Below, piece by piece: positions 1 to 7,684 of a stretch of DNA of 64,000 nucleotides (its first letter is position 1; each line of letters opens with the position of its first letter). The translations under genes and the position numbers were made by a program. Origin of the DNA: Curtobacterium sp. PhB115 (GTDB lineage Bacteria > Actinomycetota > Actinomycetes > Actinomycetales > Microbacteriaceae); the NCBI RefSeq assembly GCF_003752025.1, contig NZ_RJKR01000005.1, forward strand, positions 186,001 to 250,000. The letters run 5' to 3'. The notes below the pieces were generated by a model. That model saw only the letters and a list, made by a program, of their open reading frames with translations. It was not told the DNA's origin and did no database searches.

Positions 1-341
1 CTCGTTATGCCACCCGCGAGGGCGTCGCGGAAGCCCTCGTCGTCGATGTCGATCGCGTCGATGGCACGGACGCCGGCCATGTTCGGGCCGGTCATCTCGT
101 TGGTGTCGTTGCCGGCTTCGCCGTTCGCCTCCTCGTGGATACCGACGTGGCCGTGCGCCTCGACGAAGCCGGGGACGAGCCACGACCCGGCGGCATCGAT
201 GACCGTGATGCCCTCCGGCGGCGTGACGTCCGGGCCGATCGCGGTGATGCGGCCGTCCTCGACGACGACGGCACCGCCGTCGAAGGCGGGAGCGGAGACG
301 GGGACGACGTGGGCACCGGTGATCGCGAAGGAGTTGCTCAT
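1..341 (-). CDS. Amidohydrolase, N-terminal part (gene runs off the window)
   Basis: Only the first ~113 codons lie in the window; the rest is beyond position 1. The N-terminus carries the small beta-sandwich of the amidohydrolase superfamily followed by the start of the metal-binding barrel: VPGFVEAHGHVG contains the HxH pair that usually binds the first metal. After it comes an acidic stretch (HEEANGEAGNDTNEMTG) that I associate with a subgroup of amidohydrolases of unknown substrate. The ATG at 341 is chosen because a -10-like hexamer lies 6 nt upstream and no ribosome binding site is visible. The family hydrolyses amide or ester bonds; the substrate cannot be told from this fragment. Confidence 0.85.
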   Translation of the reverse strand, partial: MSNSFAITGAHVVPVSAPAFDGGAVVVEDGRITAIGPDVTPPEGITVIDAAGSWLVPGFVEAHGHVGIHEEANGEAGNDTNEMTGPNMAGVRAIDAIDIDDEGFRDALAGGIT

Positions 342-347
342 GACACC

Positions 348-353
348 ACGGTA
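348..353 (-). promoter_or_regulatory. -10 box of a leaderless promoter
   Basis: TACCGT on the minus strand ends 6 nt before the amidohydrolase ATG, so transcription would start at or next to the start codon. Confidence 0.45.
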
Positions 354-403
354 ACGCGTGCATGCGGAATACCGATTCCTCGCGTCGGGGGCGCTGGGGG
401 TCC

Positions 404-409
404 TACGGT
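404..409 (+). promoter_or_regulatory. -10 box upstream of the Fic gene
   Basis: TACGGT is 6 nt upstream of the ATG at 416 and supports that start for the Fic protein. Confidence 0.4.
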
Positions 410-415
410 CGGCGG

Positions 416-1711
416 ATGGCATCGCTCGTTCGTCCCACGTCGTCCGGTTCGTGGCCGGCTTCGTCGTCCGCGTCGTGGCCGGCTTCGTCGTCCGCGTCGT
501 CCGGTTCGTGGCCGGTCCACGGGTCCGTCGAGGTCCCGTGGCGGAGTGCGCGCCGGGGCAACCGGACCACCCGGATGACGACGAGCATCCGGGCGTCCGT
601 GCCACCGCGGATCGCCCACCGGCGCTGGGCAGCCGACCCGGGCACCCAGGCGCTCCTCGACCGCAGCACCGCAGCGCTGCGTTCACTCGACGCCCACCAC
701 GGCACCGGCCTCGCGCCGCTCGCCCTCGTGCTCGGCCGCACCGACGCGGTGGCGTCGTCCCGGATCGAGGACGAGTCCGCCTCCGTCGACGACGTCGCGC
801 GGGCGCTCGTGGGCAGCCGGGCGAACACCGGTGCCATCGCCGTCGTGCGAGCGGCCGACGCGATCGAGCGGCTGGTCTCGGCAGCCGACTCCGGCGTCGT
901 CACCGAGGGGGCGGTGCTCGACGCACACCGGCTGCTCATGCGCGACGACCCCCTCGACGGGCCGTCGGCGGGCCGGTACCGCGACGTGCAGAACTGGATC
1001 GGCGGCGGGGACTCCCCCGCGACCGCACTGTACGTCCCACCGCCGCCCGCACTGGTCGGGCCGCTGATGGCGGACCTGTTCGCGTTCCTCGACCGCACCG
1101 ACCTCGACCCGATCGCGCAGGCAGCCATCGGGCACGCGCAGTTCGAGTCGATCCACCCCTTCACCGACGGCAACGGACGGATCGGGCGTGCGTTGATCGG
1201 AGCGGTCCTCCGCCGCCGGTGCGTGACCACGACGGTGACCGCGCCCGTCGCGGTGGCGCTGGCCGCCGAGCGTTCCCGGTACTTTGGGCACCTCGAGGCC
1301 TTCCGGGACGGCCATGTGGACGCGTTCGTGGTGGACCTCGCGCTCGCCGTCGGCACGGTGTGCGACGAGACGACGGTCACGGCGCTGCTGCTCGACGAGT
1401 GCGCGGCGGGGATGGACGCGGTGGCTGCGCCGCACCTGGCGGTCGGTCGGGCGCTCGTCGCCGATCCGCTCCTGACCGAGGACCGCCTCGAGGCGCTGGT
1501 CGGTGCCGACCAGGTGGACGCGGTGGCCACCGACCTGGTGCGCACCGGAGTGCTCCGCGCCGTCACCGAGCGCCGACGCGACCGGGCCTGGGTCGCCCCG
1601 GCGGTCATCGCGGAGCTCGAGGCGTTCGAGGAGCGCGTCCGGGCAGTGGTCGGCGCGCGGGCACGGGACCACGGGGTGGTGCGCGGGCGCGGACTGCGGG
1701 TGGGTTCGTAG
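416..1711 (+). CDS. Fic family protein (putative AMP transferase)
   Basis: The Fic core motif HPFTDGNGRIGR is complete at about residues 247-258, with the catalytic His and the phosphate-binding DGNGR. An inhibitory-helix motif SSRIED at about residue 114 resembles the (S/T)xxxE(G/N) motif that keeps class II Fic enzymes auto-inhibited. The family usually transfers AMP from ATP to a hydroxyl side chain of a target protein; the target is unknown. The start is uncertain. ATG 416 fits a leaderless promoter but gives a Ser/Trp-rich N-terminus read through a tandem repeat (451-498). ATG 575 would give a more ordinary 378-residue protein. It stands alone between divergent amidohydrolase and downstream peptidase, without a visible antitoxin gene. 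Confidence 0.85.
   Translation: MASLVRPTSSGSWPASSSASWPASSSASSGSWPVHGSVEVPWRSARRGNRTTRMTTSIRASVPPRIAHRRWAADPGTQALLDRSTAALRSLDAHHGTGLAPLALVLGRTDAVASSRIEDESASVDDVARALVGSRANTGAIAVVRAADAIERLVSAADSGVVTEGAVLDAHRLLMRDDPLDGPSAGRYRDVQNWIGGGDSPATALYVPPPPALVGPLMADLFAFLDRTDLDPIAQAAIGHAQFESIHPFTDGNGRIGRALIGAVLRRRCVTTTVTAPVAVALAAERSRYFGHLEAFRDGHVDAFVVDLALAVGTVCDETTVTALLLDECAAGMDAVAAPHLAVGRALVADPLLTEDRLEALVGADQVDAVATDLVRTGVLRAVTERRRDRAWVAPAVIAELEAFEERVRAVVGARARDHGVVRGRGLRVGS
440..515 (+). repeat. Tandem 24-bp repeat with flanking direct repeats
   Basis: The 24-bp unit at 451-474 is repeated exactly at 475-498. An 18-bp word beginning CGTCCGGTTCG occurs on both sides, at about 441 and 497. It either lies in the upstream region or encodes the Ser/Trp-rich N-terminus of the Fic protein, depending on the true start. 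Confidence 0.8.
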
Positions 1712-1720
1712 GCGGACGAA

Positions 1721-1726
1721 TAGGGT
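1721..1726 (+). promoter_or_regulatory. -10 box of a leaderless promoter
   Basis: TAGGGT lies 6 nt upstream of the GTG at 1733; the same spacing recurs at other genes here. Confidence 0.45.
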
Positions 1727-1732
1727 GGGCAG

Positions 1733-3904
1733 GTGAGCAACGAGCACACCCAGGCCACCCCGCCCACCGCCGCCAAGCGGCCCGTGACGCGGACCCACCA
1801 CGGCATCGACTTCGTCGACGACTACGAGTGGCTGCGGGACAAGGAGTCACCCGACACCCTCGCCTACCTCGAGGCCGAGAACGCGTACACCGACGCCGCG
1901 ACCGAGCACCTCGGAGCGCTCCGCGACCGCGTCTTCGCCGAGGTGAAGGGCCGCGTGCAGGAGACCGACCTCTCCGTCCCCGTCCGCATGGGGTCGTGGT
2001 GGTACTTCACCCGCACCGCCGAGGGCAGCCAGTACGGCGTGCACTGCCGCGTTCCGATCACCGGCCCCGACGACTGGACCCCTCCGGCCGTCGTCGAGGG
2101 CGAGGCCACGCTCCCCGGTGAGCAGGTCGTCCTCGACGGCAACGCACTCGCGGACGGCCACGAGTTCTTCTCCCTCGGCACGTACGACATCAGCGACGAC
2201 GGCACCCGACTGGTGTACGGCATCGACGTCGAGGGCGACGAGCGGTACACCCTGCACGTGCGGGACCTGACGACCGGTTCCGACCTGGGCGACGCGATCC
2301 CGAACACCGGCGCCGGCGCCACGTTCGACCCGGCCGGCCGCTTCGTCTTCTACCCGACGGTCGACGAGTCGTGGCGGCCGGACAAGATCTGGCGCCACAC
2401 CGTCGGCAGCGCGGCTTCCGACGACGTCCTGGTGTTCGAGGAGCCCGACGACCGCTACTGGGTCGGCGTGGGCGTCACCCGTTCGTCGCAGTACATCGTC
2501 ATCGAGCTCGGCTCGAAGATCACCTCCGAGGCCCTGGTCCTCGACGCCGCCGACCCGACCGGCGAGTTCCAGGTCGTGTGGCCCCGGCGCGACGGCGTCG
2601 AGTACGAGATCGAGCACGCCATCGTCGGCGGCAGCGACCGCTTCCTGGTGCTGCACAACGACGGTGCCGAGAACTTCGAGCTCGTCGACGTGCCGGCCGA
2701 CGACCCGACCTCGGAGCGCGACCGCCGCGTCGTCGTCGCGCACCACACCGAGCGCCGCATCGAGTCCGTCGACGCCTTCGCCGGCCACCTCGCGCTCGAG
2801 TACCGGTCCGAGGCGCTCCCCCGCATCGCGATCATCCCGATCGAGGGCGACGGCTACGGCGACGCGCACGAGGTCCCGTTCGACGAGACCCTCTTCTCCG
2901 CGGGGCTCGGCGGCAACCCCGAGTGGGACCAGCCGACCCTCCGCATCGGGTTCACGTCCTTCGTGACCCCGTCCGAGGTGAGCGACCTCGACCTGGCGAC
3001 GGGCGAGGTCACCGTCCTGAAGCGCCAGCCCGTGCTCGGCGGCTACGACCCGGACGACTACGTGCAGGAGCGCGACTGGGCCACCGCGGACGACGGCACC
3101 CGCGTGCCGATCTCGTTGGTCTGGCGCCGCGACGCGGTCGACGCGGACATCCCTGCCCCGCTGCACCTGTACGGCTACGGCTCGTACGAGCACTCGATCG
3201 ACCCCGGCTTCAGCGTCATGCGCCTGTCGATGCTCGACCGTGGCGTGGTCTTCGCGGTCGCCCACGTCCGCGGCGGCGGTGAGCTCGGCCGGCACTGGTA
3301 CGAGAACGGCAAGACCCTGACGAAGAAGAACACCTTCACCGACTTCGTCGCGGTCGCCGACCACCTCATCGCCTCAGGTCGCACCACCGCCGAACGCCTC
3401 GTCGCCGAGGGCGGCAGCGCGGGCGGGCTGCTCATGGGTGCGGTGGCGAACCTCGCGCCGGACCGCTTCGCCGGGATCCTCGCGGCCGTGCCGTTCGTCG
3501 ACGCCCTGACGAGCATCCTCGACCCCGACCTGCCGCTGACGGTCATCGAGTGGGACGAGTGGGGCGACCCGCTGCACGACGCCGCGGTCTACCGCTACAT
3601 GAGCGAGTACACCCCGTACGAGAACGTGCGCTCCGACGTGCAGTACCCGCAGATCCTCGCGGTGACCTCCATCAACGACACCCGCGTGCTCTACGTCGAG
3701 CCGGCGAAGTGGACCGCGAAACTGCGCGAGGTCGGCGCACCGGTGCTCCTCAAGACCGAGATGTCCGCCGGGCACGGTGGCGTCAGCGGTCGGTACGCCT
3801 CGTGGAAGGAGCGGGCGTTCGAGCTCGCATGGCTCCTCGACGTCCTGGGCCTCGCCGACGTGAACCCCGCGGCCGCGAGCGCGGCACCGATCGCCGCCGG
3901 ATGA
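1733..3904 (+). CDS. S9 family peptidase, oligopeptidase B type
   Basis: The 723-residue protein has an N-terminal beta-propeller domain (about residues 70-420) and a C-terminal alpha/beta hydrolase domain. The nucleophile is Ser562 in GGSAGG; Asp of TSINDTRV (about 648) and His of SAGHGG (about 681) complete the triad. Length and the motif order [13 protein letters not shown] / [16 protein letters not shown] match protease II/oligopeptidase B, which cleaves short peptides after basic residues in the cytoplasm. No signal peptide is seen. GTG is the start; a -10-like box 6 nt upstream replaces a ribosome binding site. The next gene overlaps by 4 bp (ATGA), so the two are translationally coupled. 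Confidence 0.93.
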   Translation: MSNEHTQATPPTAAKRPVTRTHHGIDFVDDYEWLRDKESPDTLAYLEAENAYTDAATEHLGALRDRVFAEVKGRVQETDLSVPVRMGSWWYFTRTAEGSQYGVHCRVPITGPDDWTPPAVVEGEATLPGEQVVLDGNALADGHEFFSLGTYDISDDGTRLVYGIDVEGDERYTLHVRDLTTGSDLGDAIPNTGAGATFDPAGRFVFYPTVDESWRPDKIWRHTVGSAASDDVLVFEEPDDRYWVGVGVTRSSQYIVIELGSKITSEALVLDAADPTGEFQVVWPRRDGVEYEIEHAIVGGSDRFLVLHNDGAENFELVDVPADDPTSERDRRVVVAHHTERRIESVDAFAGHLALEYRSEALPRIAIIPIEGDGYGDAHEVPFDETLFSAGLGGNPEWDQPTLRIGFTSFVTPSEVSDLDLATGEVTVLKRQPVLGGYDPDDYVQERDWATADDGTRVPISLVWRRDAVDADIPAPLHLYGYGSYEHSIDPGFSVMRLSMLDRGVVFAVAHVRGGGELGRHWYENGKTLTKKNTFTDFVAVADHLIASGRTTAERLVAEGGSAGGLLMGAVANLAPDRFAGILAAVPFVDALTSILDPDLPLTVIEWDEWGDPLHDAAVYRYMSEYTPYENVRSDVQYPQILAVTSINDTRVLYVEPAKWTAKLREVGAPVLLKTEMSAGHGGVSGRYASWKERAFELAWLLDVLGLADVNPAAASAAPIAAG

Positions 3905-4434
3905 GCACCGCACTCCTGGTGATCGACGTCCAGGCCGGGGTGGTCCGCCCCTGTCTGGACGCCGACGCCGTGGTCGCACGCATCCACACACTCGTGTCGC
4001 GGGCTCGGTCCGCGGGCGTCCCCGTGGTCTGGGTGCAGGACGAGCAGGACTTCCCGTTCGGCACCGACGACTGGCAGCTCGCGGCACCGCTGATCCGGGA
4101 TGCCGGCGAACCGCTGGTGCGCAAGACCTACCGGGACTCGTTCGTCGACACGGACCTGCGCGCGGTGCTCGACGGGCTCGACGTCACGCACCTCGTCGTC
4201 ACCGGCGCGCAGACGGACTACTGCGTCCGGACCACCGCCGGGCGAGCGGCGGCCGAGGGGTACGACGTCTCACTCGTCGCCGACGCCCACACGACCACGG
4301 ATGCGCACCACGACGGCGTCACGGTGCCGGCGGCGCACGTCATCGCCCACACGAACATGTACTGGTCAGGGCTGCGCTACCCCGGGCGGCGGTTCCGGGT
4401 GCCGGAAGCGGCGGCGGTCGACTTCAGCGGCTGA
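3901..4434 (+). CDS. Isochorismatase-like cysteine hydrolase
   Basis: The 177-residue protein has the Rossmann-like isochorismatase fold. The expected catalytic triad is visible as Asp9 (LLVIDVQ), Lys75 (VRKTYRDSF) and Cys108 (TDYCVRTT), with the cis-peptide region TGAQ just before. The Cys nucleophile points to an amidase-like hydrolase (nicotinamidase/N-carbamoyl amidase group) rather than a true isochorismatase. The substrate is not determinable. It overlaps the S9 peptidase stop codon and ends just before a strong hairpin. Confidence 0.88.
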   Translation: MSTALLVIDVQAGVVRPCLDADAVVARIHTLVSRARSAGVPVVWVQDEQDFPFGTDDWQLAAPLIRDAGEPLVRKTYRDSFVDTDLRAVLDGLDVTHLVVTGAQTDYCVRTTAGRAAAEGYDVSLVADAHTTTDAHHDGVTVPAAHVIAHTNMYWSGLRYPGRRFRVPEAAAVDFSG

Positions 4435-4442
4435 GCGCCAGG

Positions 4443-4505
4443 CGCTTCGTGAGCAGAGATGGTCGGGTGCCTGCGGGCGACCCGACCATTTCTGCTCACG
4501 AAGCG
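4443..4505. repeat. Long hairpin between convergent genes, family 1 palindrome (copy 1)
   Basis: Two 26-nt arms (4443-4468 and 4480-4505) pair with one mismatch around an 11-nt loop. The arm core GTGAGCAGAGATGGTCGGGT recurs with one change at 57826-57844 and, inverted, in the other arm there. It sits between the 3' ends of the cysteine hydrolase and the CYTH/CHAD gene, so it probably acts as a bidirectional terminator, although there is no T-run. Confidence 0.85.
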
Positions 4506-4552
4506 AGCGCGGCGCAGCGGGGCGCCCGCGGCGACCGCCACGCGCCCCCAGC

Positions 4553-6082
4553 TCACACGCGGTTGAGCGCGTGCACCGCCTCGTCGTAGGACTCCTCCGC
4601 CAACCGCACCCGGTCGCCCGCGAGCACGCCGTACCCGAACGTGCCCTCGCCCCCGCGCTCCGCGATCGCCGCGTTCGTGCGCAACGTGTCGAGGGCGTGC
4701 AGGGACCGCACCCGTTCGGTCAGGACGTCGGCCGCGGTTCCGATGCGCTGCCACAGTGCGTGCGGGAACGCGTCGTCACCGAGGACGTCCATCGCCATGC
4801 GCGCCCGCATCGTCGCCTGCCAGGCGGCCTCGGTCGTCGCCCGGTCAGCGGCCTCGCGCTCGGACGCGGTGTCCGAGGTGTCGTCGGCGACCGCGGCGCG
4901 CACGAGTTCACGGACGTGCGGCTTCACCACGGCACCGACGTCCTGCGCGACCTTCTTCGGCGATCGCAGTGCCCACTCGGTCGGTGCCGGACGCTCCACG
5001 GCGTCGTCGAGGGCGTCGAGGAGCTCGAGGAACGGCTCGCCGTGCAGGAACGCCACGACGTCGCGCACGGACTGGTCACGTCGTTCACGGGTGGCCGCGA
5101 GGATGCGCTCGCGCGTCATCGCGTCGACGAGGTCGTCCTGCGCCGGCGTCGATGCCCGCGGCAGTCGGTCGATGAGGTACTCCGCCAGCGCGGCACGTGC
5201 CGTGACGGCGGCGAGCCCGTCGGCTGCCTCCGCAGCACGGTCGACGGCGTCGCCCGCGGCGAACGCCGGCCGGTACGCCCCGAGGATCGCGGCGATCTCG
5301 AGCGTGGTCTCGGCTGCCTGTCGCAGGTCGGCGGTGTCGCCGGAGCGGAGTCGGGATTCCTGGCCGAGCAGCGCGGCGCGCAGCTTCCGCAGCCGCTTCA
5401 CGAGCACGCGTGCGGTCGTGCCCTTGGCGGGCTTCTCCTCGGTCTGGAGGCGCGGTGCGGCTGCTCCTGCCAGCCCGCGTGCCAGCTTGGACGCGACGGC
5501 GGCGGGGCCGGCCCCGACCGCTGCGAAGCGGCCGTCGAGTGCGGCGAAGAGCTCGTGGGCGATCTGGGCGTCGACCCCGTTGACGGTCTCGACCTCGACC
5601 TCGCGCCAGGTGCGCGGGGTCTCCGGAGCGTCGTCGTCCAGGCGCTGCGCGGTGACCTGGTCGTCGGCGAGTTCGGCGACCTGGTCGCCGTCCTCGTCCA
5701 GCAGCCGGGTGACGGTGCGGGTGGTGGCGATCCGGACGACGGGGCGCAGGCCACGTCCCCGTCGCTCGGTGAACAGCGACGCGAGGACCTCGGTCGGCAC
5801 CGTGTCCGCGTCGTCGGTGAGCGGGAAGTGCTCTTCGTGCCGGACGGTGTCCGACTCGGCCCGCTTGATGTGCCAGCCGGCATCGGGGCCACCGGTGCGT
5901 CGGCGGACCGTCACCCGCGCGGCCACGAGGTCGTACCGGGCGGTGTCCCAGTACGTCGCGTCGAGGTCGAACGGTTCCTGGTGCTCGGTTCGGAGGATGC
6001 CGCCCACGCCGACCAGGTCGGGCAGGGCACCACCCTCGGGCAGGTCGTAGGTGCGCTCGATCTCGAGGTGGGTGTCGCTCAC
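4553..6082 (-). CDS. CYTH and CHAD domain protein
   Basis: The 509-residue protein starts with a CYTH (triphosphate tunnel) domain, residues ~1-200, with beta strands rich in alternating charged residues (WREVEVETVNG, RVTVRRRTG). A helical CHAD region follows, ~210-509. CYTH domains hydrolyse or bind triphosphates and CHAD domains bind polyphosphate. The CYTH signature ExExK reads EIERT here (Glu7, Glu9, Thr11), so the conserved Lys is missing. The usual basic RRLR motif of CHAD is also weak. Start is GTG, overlapping the stop of the membrane protein gene (GTGA). It is the third gene of a PadR-led operon. Confidence 0.85.
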   Translation of the reverse strand: MSDTHLEIERTYDLPEGGALPDLVGVGGILRTEHQEPFDLDATYWDTARYDLVAARVTVRRRTGGPDAGWHIKRAESDTVRHEEHFPLTDDADTVPTEVLASLFTERRGRGLRPVVRIATTRTVTRLLDEDGDQVAELADDQVTAQRLDDDAPETPRTWREVEVETVNGVDAQIAHELFAALDGRFAAVGAGPAAVASKLARGLAGAAAPRLQTEEKPAKGTTARVLVKRLRKLRAALLGQESRLRSGDTADLRQAAETTLEIAAILGAYRPAFAAGDAVDRAAEAADGLAAVTARAALAEYLIDRLPRASTPAQDDLVDAMTRERILAATRERRDQSVRDVVAFLHGEPFLELLDALDDAVERPAPTEWALRSPKKVAQDVGAVVKPHVRELVRAAVADDTSDTASEREAADRATTEAAWQATMRARMAMDVLGDDAFPHALWQRIGTAADVLTERVRSLHALDTLRTNAAIAERGGEGTFGYGVLAGDRVRLAEESYDEAVHALNRV

Positions 6083-6891
6083 ACGCTCTTGTCTACCAGG
6101 GCTCGGGTGCGCGGTTCGACCACGACCGGTGCTGCTGTGGAGAACCGGCTCGCGATGACGCCGGCGAGGACCACGGCCAGGGTCGGCACCGCGACGACGA
6201 ACGGGTTCCACCGCACCGGCACCACCGTGAACAGGAACCCGCTCCACTCCAGCCCGAACGCGACGACCGGCAGCGCCAGGAGCGCCCACGTCCAGCGCGG
6301 CGAGTGCACCGCGACGAGCCAGCCGGCGAGGGCGAGCACGAGCGGGAGCACACCGACGGGCAGGTCCGTCGGAGGGGTGAGGAGCGGCTGCACCGCTCCC
6401 CCGACGGCAGCGGCGACGATCATGCTCGCGCCGAGACGCCGGCGCAGTGCCCCGGTGCGCAGGGCCAGCGCCGCGATGGCGACGGCGGCTCCCGGGATGA
6501 ACAGCACCAGGGTCCAGGTCCCGACCGTGCCGAGCCACACGTCGAGCGTGCTCGCGTACCCGTAGTTGGGCTGCAGGACGAGCCAGGCGCCCGACGCGAT
6601 CAGCGACACGACGGCGACGGCGACGAGCACCGGGACCGTCCGGATCGTGTGCGGCGGTGTCGGGCCGTGGAGCGGTGCTGCGGTCATGGGTTCCCCCCAG
6701 GTGGAACGGTGGCCGGCGCGTCGGTGGAAGAGCGCCGTGGTCAGTGCGCCGAAGGCGAGTGCCGTCGGCGAGAGGTCGAGTTCCTGTGCGTCGCGGACGT
6801 CGGCGAGCCACTGCTCCCGACGGGCGGCTCGGTGCGCGGCCGGCGACACCGCGACGGCTGCCCCGACGAGGATCTGGTCGAGCGCGCTCAC
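6079..6891 (-). CDS. Integral membrane protein of unknown function
   Basis: The 270-residue protein has a soluble, charged N-terminus (~65 residues, containing EQWLADVRDAQELDLS) and then about six hydrophobic segments, beginning with VPVLVAVAVVSLIASGAWLV. The GTG start overlaps the PadR stop codon and its own stop overlaps the CYTH/CHAD start, so the three genes are coupled. Membrane proteins with this kind of N-terminus commonly follow PadR regulator genes in actinobacteria. No transporter or enzyme motif is recognised. Confidence 0.8.
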   Translation of the reverse strand: MSALDQILVGAAVAVSPAAHRAARREQWLADVRDAQELDLSPTALAFGALTTALFHRRAGHRSTWGEPMTAAPLHGPTPPHTIRTVPVLVAVAVVSLIASGAWLVLQPNYGYASTLDVWLGTVGTWTLVLFIPGAAVAIAALALRTGALRRRLGASMIVAAAVGGAVQPLLTPPTDLPVGVLPLVLALAGWLVAVHSPRWTWALLALPVVAFGLEWSGFLFTVVPVRWNPFVVAVPTLAVVLAGVIASRFSTAAPVVVEPRTRALVDKSV

Positions 6892-7214
6892 GAGGTCACC
6901 GGCCGGTGGCTCGAGCGGGCCGGGCGAGCCGGGGTCGCGGCGGACGGACGCGCAGCGACGAGGTCCTGCGCGGCCGAGACGCCGTCGGGGGTGAACTCGT
7001 AGAGCCGACGGCGCGGCCCGGGGCGGTCGGTCTCGTCGTCCCACGACGACGTGATCCACCCCTGCCGCTCGAGTCGTTCGAGGATCGGGTAGACGGTGCC
7101 GGCCTGGCGCCCGGTGGCCTTGATGACGAGCAGCCCCCATGCCGGGCCGTCGACGGTCAGCAGTGCGTCGAGCACGTCGAGCGTCGGAGCGGTGATGCGT
7201 TGGATCGGATCCAT
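6888..7214 (-). CDS. PadR family transcriptional regulator
   Basis: The 108-residue protein is a minimal PadR winged helix: TLDVLDALLTVDGPAWGLLVIKATGRQAGTVYPILERLE (read as two parts, helix-turn-helix then recognition helix) followed by the wing GWITSSWDDE and the helix RRLYEFTPDG. PadR proteins repress transcription and often respond to phenolics or drugs. It probably autoregulates: the inverted repeat at 7219-7242 covers its own -10 region. First gene of the padR-membrane protein-CYTH/CHAD operon, with 4-bp overlaps downstream. Confidence 0.9.
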   Translation of the reverse strand: MDPIQRITAPTLDVLDALLTVDGPAWGLLVIKATGRQAGTVYPILERLERQGWITSSWDDETDRPGPRRRLYEFTPDGVSAAQDLVAARPSAATPARPARSSHRPVTS

Positions 7215-7218
7215 ACGG

Positions 7219-7242
7219 CTTAACCTAGCTATATCGGATAAG
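7219..7242 (-). promoter_or_regulatory. Candidate PadR operator over the operon promoter
   Basis: CTTAACC and GGATAAG form an inverted repeat with one mismatch and a 10-nt AT-rich spacer. The -10-like TAGGTT (7222-7227, minus strand) falls inside it, 7 nt from the padR ATG. This is unusually AT-rich for the region. Assigning it to PadR is inference from position. Confidence 0.5.
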
Positions 7243-7270
7243 CACGTCAAGGGCGTCCAGAAAGCGGGGT

Positions 7271-7276
7271 TAGCCT
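7271..7276 (+). promoter_or_regulatory. -10 box of the mycoredoxin gene
   Basis: TAGCCT stands 6 nt upstream of the ATG at 7283, consistent with a leaderless transcript. Confidence 0.45.
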
Positions 7277-7282
7277 GGCGCC

Positions 7283-7555
7283 ATGAGCGACACGATCACC
7301 CGCGAGCAGTTCACCCCCGAGGCCGGCGGCGTCACGATGTTCACGACCACGTGGTGCGGCTACTGCGCCCGCCTGAAGAACCAGATGTCGAAGGCCGGCG
7401 TGCCCTTCACCGAGGTCGACATCGAGCAGATCCCGGGGACGGCCGAACTCGTCGCCCAGGTCAACGGCGGCAACCAGACGGTCCCGACGCTCGTGTTCCC
7501 CGACGGCACGACGGCGACGAACCCGTCCCTGGCCGAGGTGCAGTCCCGCATCTGA
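7283..7555 (+). CDS. Mycoredoxin / glutaredoxin-like protein
   Basis: This 90-residue thioredoxin-fold protein carries the redox motif CGYC (Cys25, Cys28) in TTTWCGYCARLK and the cis-Pro region TVPTLVF. The Trp-Cys-Gly-Tyr-Cys context matches mycoredoxin-1 of actinobacteria, which reduces mycothiol mixed disulfides using mycothiol and mycothiol disulfide reductase. It is cytoplasmic (no signal). It is transcribed alone and faces the SNF2 helicase gene, separated by a long hairpin. Confidence 0.9.
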   Translation: MSDTITREQFTPEAGGVTMFTTTWCGYCARLKNQMSKAGVPFTEVDIEQIPGTAELVAQVNGGNQTVPTLVFPDGTTATNPSLAEVQSRI

Positions 7556-7578
7556 GCGGCGCACCCTGGCGCGCAGCC

Positions 7579-7640
7579 CGCACGACCGGAGTCCGTCCGA
7601 GCCACGTGATCGCGTGGTTCGGACGGACTTCGGTCGTGCG
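7579..7640. terminator. Long hairpin, bidirectional terminator candidate
   Basis: Arms 7579-7606 and 7613-7640 are 28 nt with two mismatches (both allowing wobble in RNA) and a 6-nt loop. It occupies the gap between the convergent mycoredoxin and helicase genes. There is no T-run on either side. Confidence 0.7.
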
Positions 7641-7684
7641 AGGCGGATGCGCGCCGGCGCCAGCGCCGGACGCAGCCCGGAGGC

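Noticed and set aside
4100-6565. Very long plus-strand open frame opposite the CYTH/CHAD gene
   Set aside because: It is the antisense reading of a real gene; high GC removes stop codons. Its protein is Arg/Gly-rich without domains.
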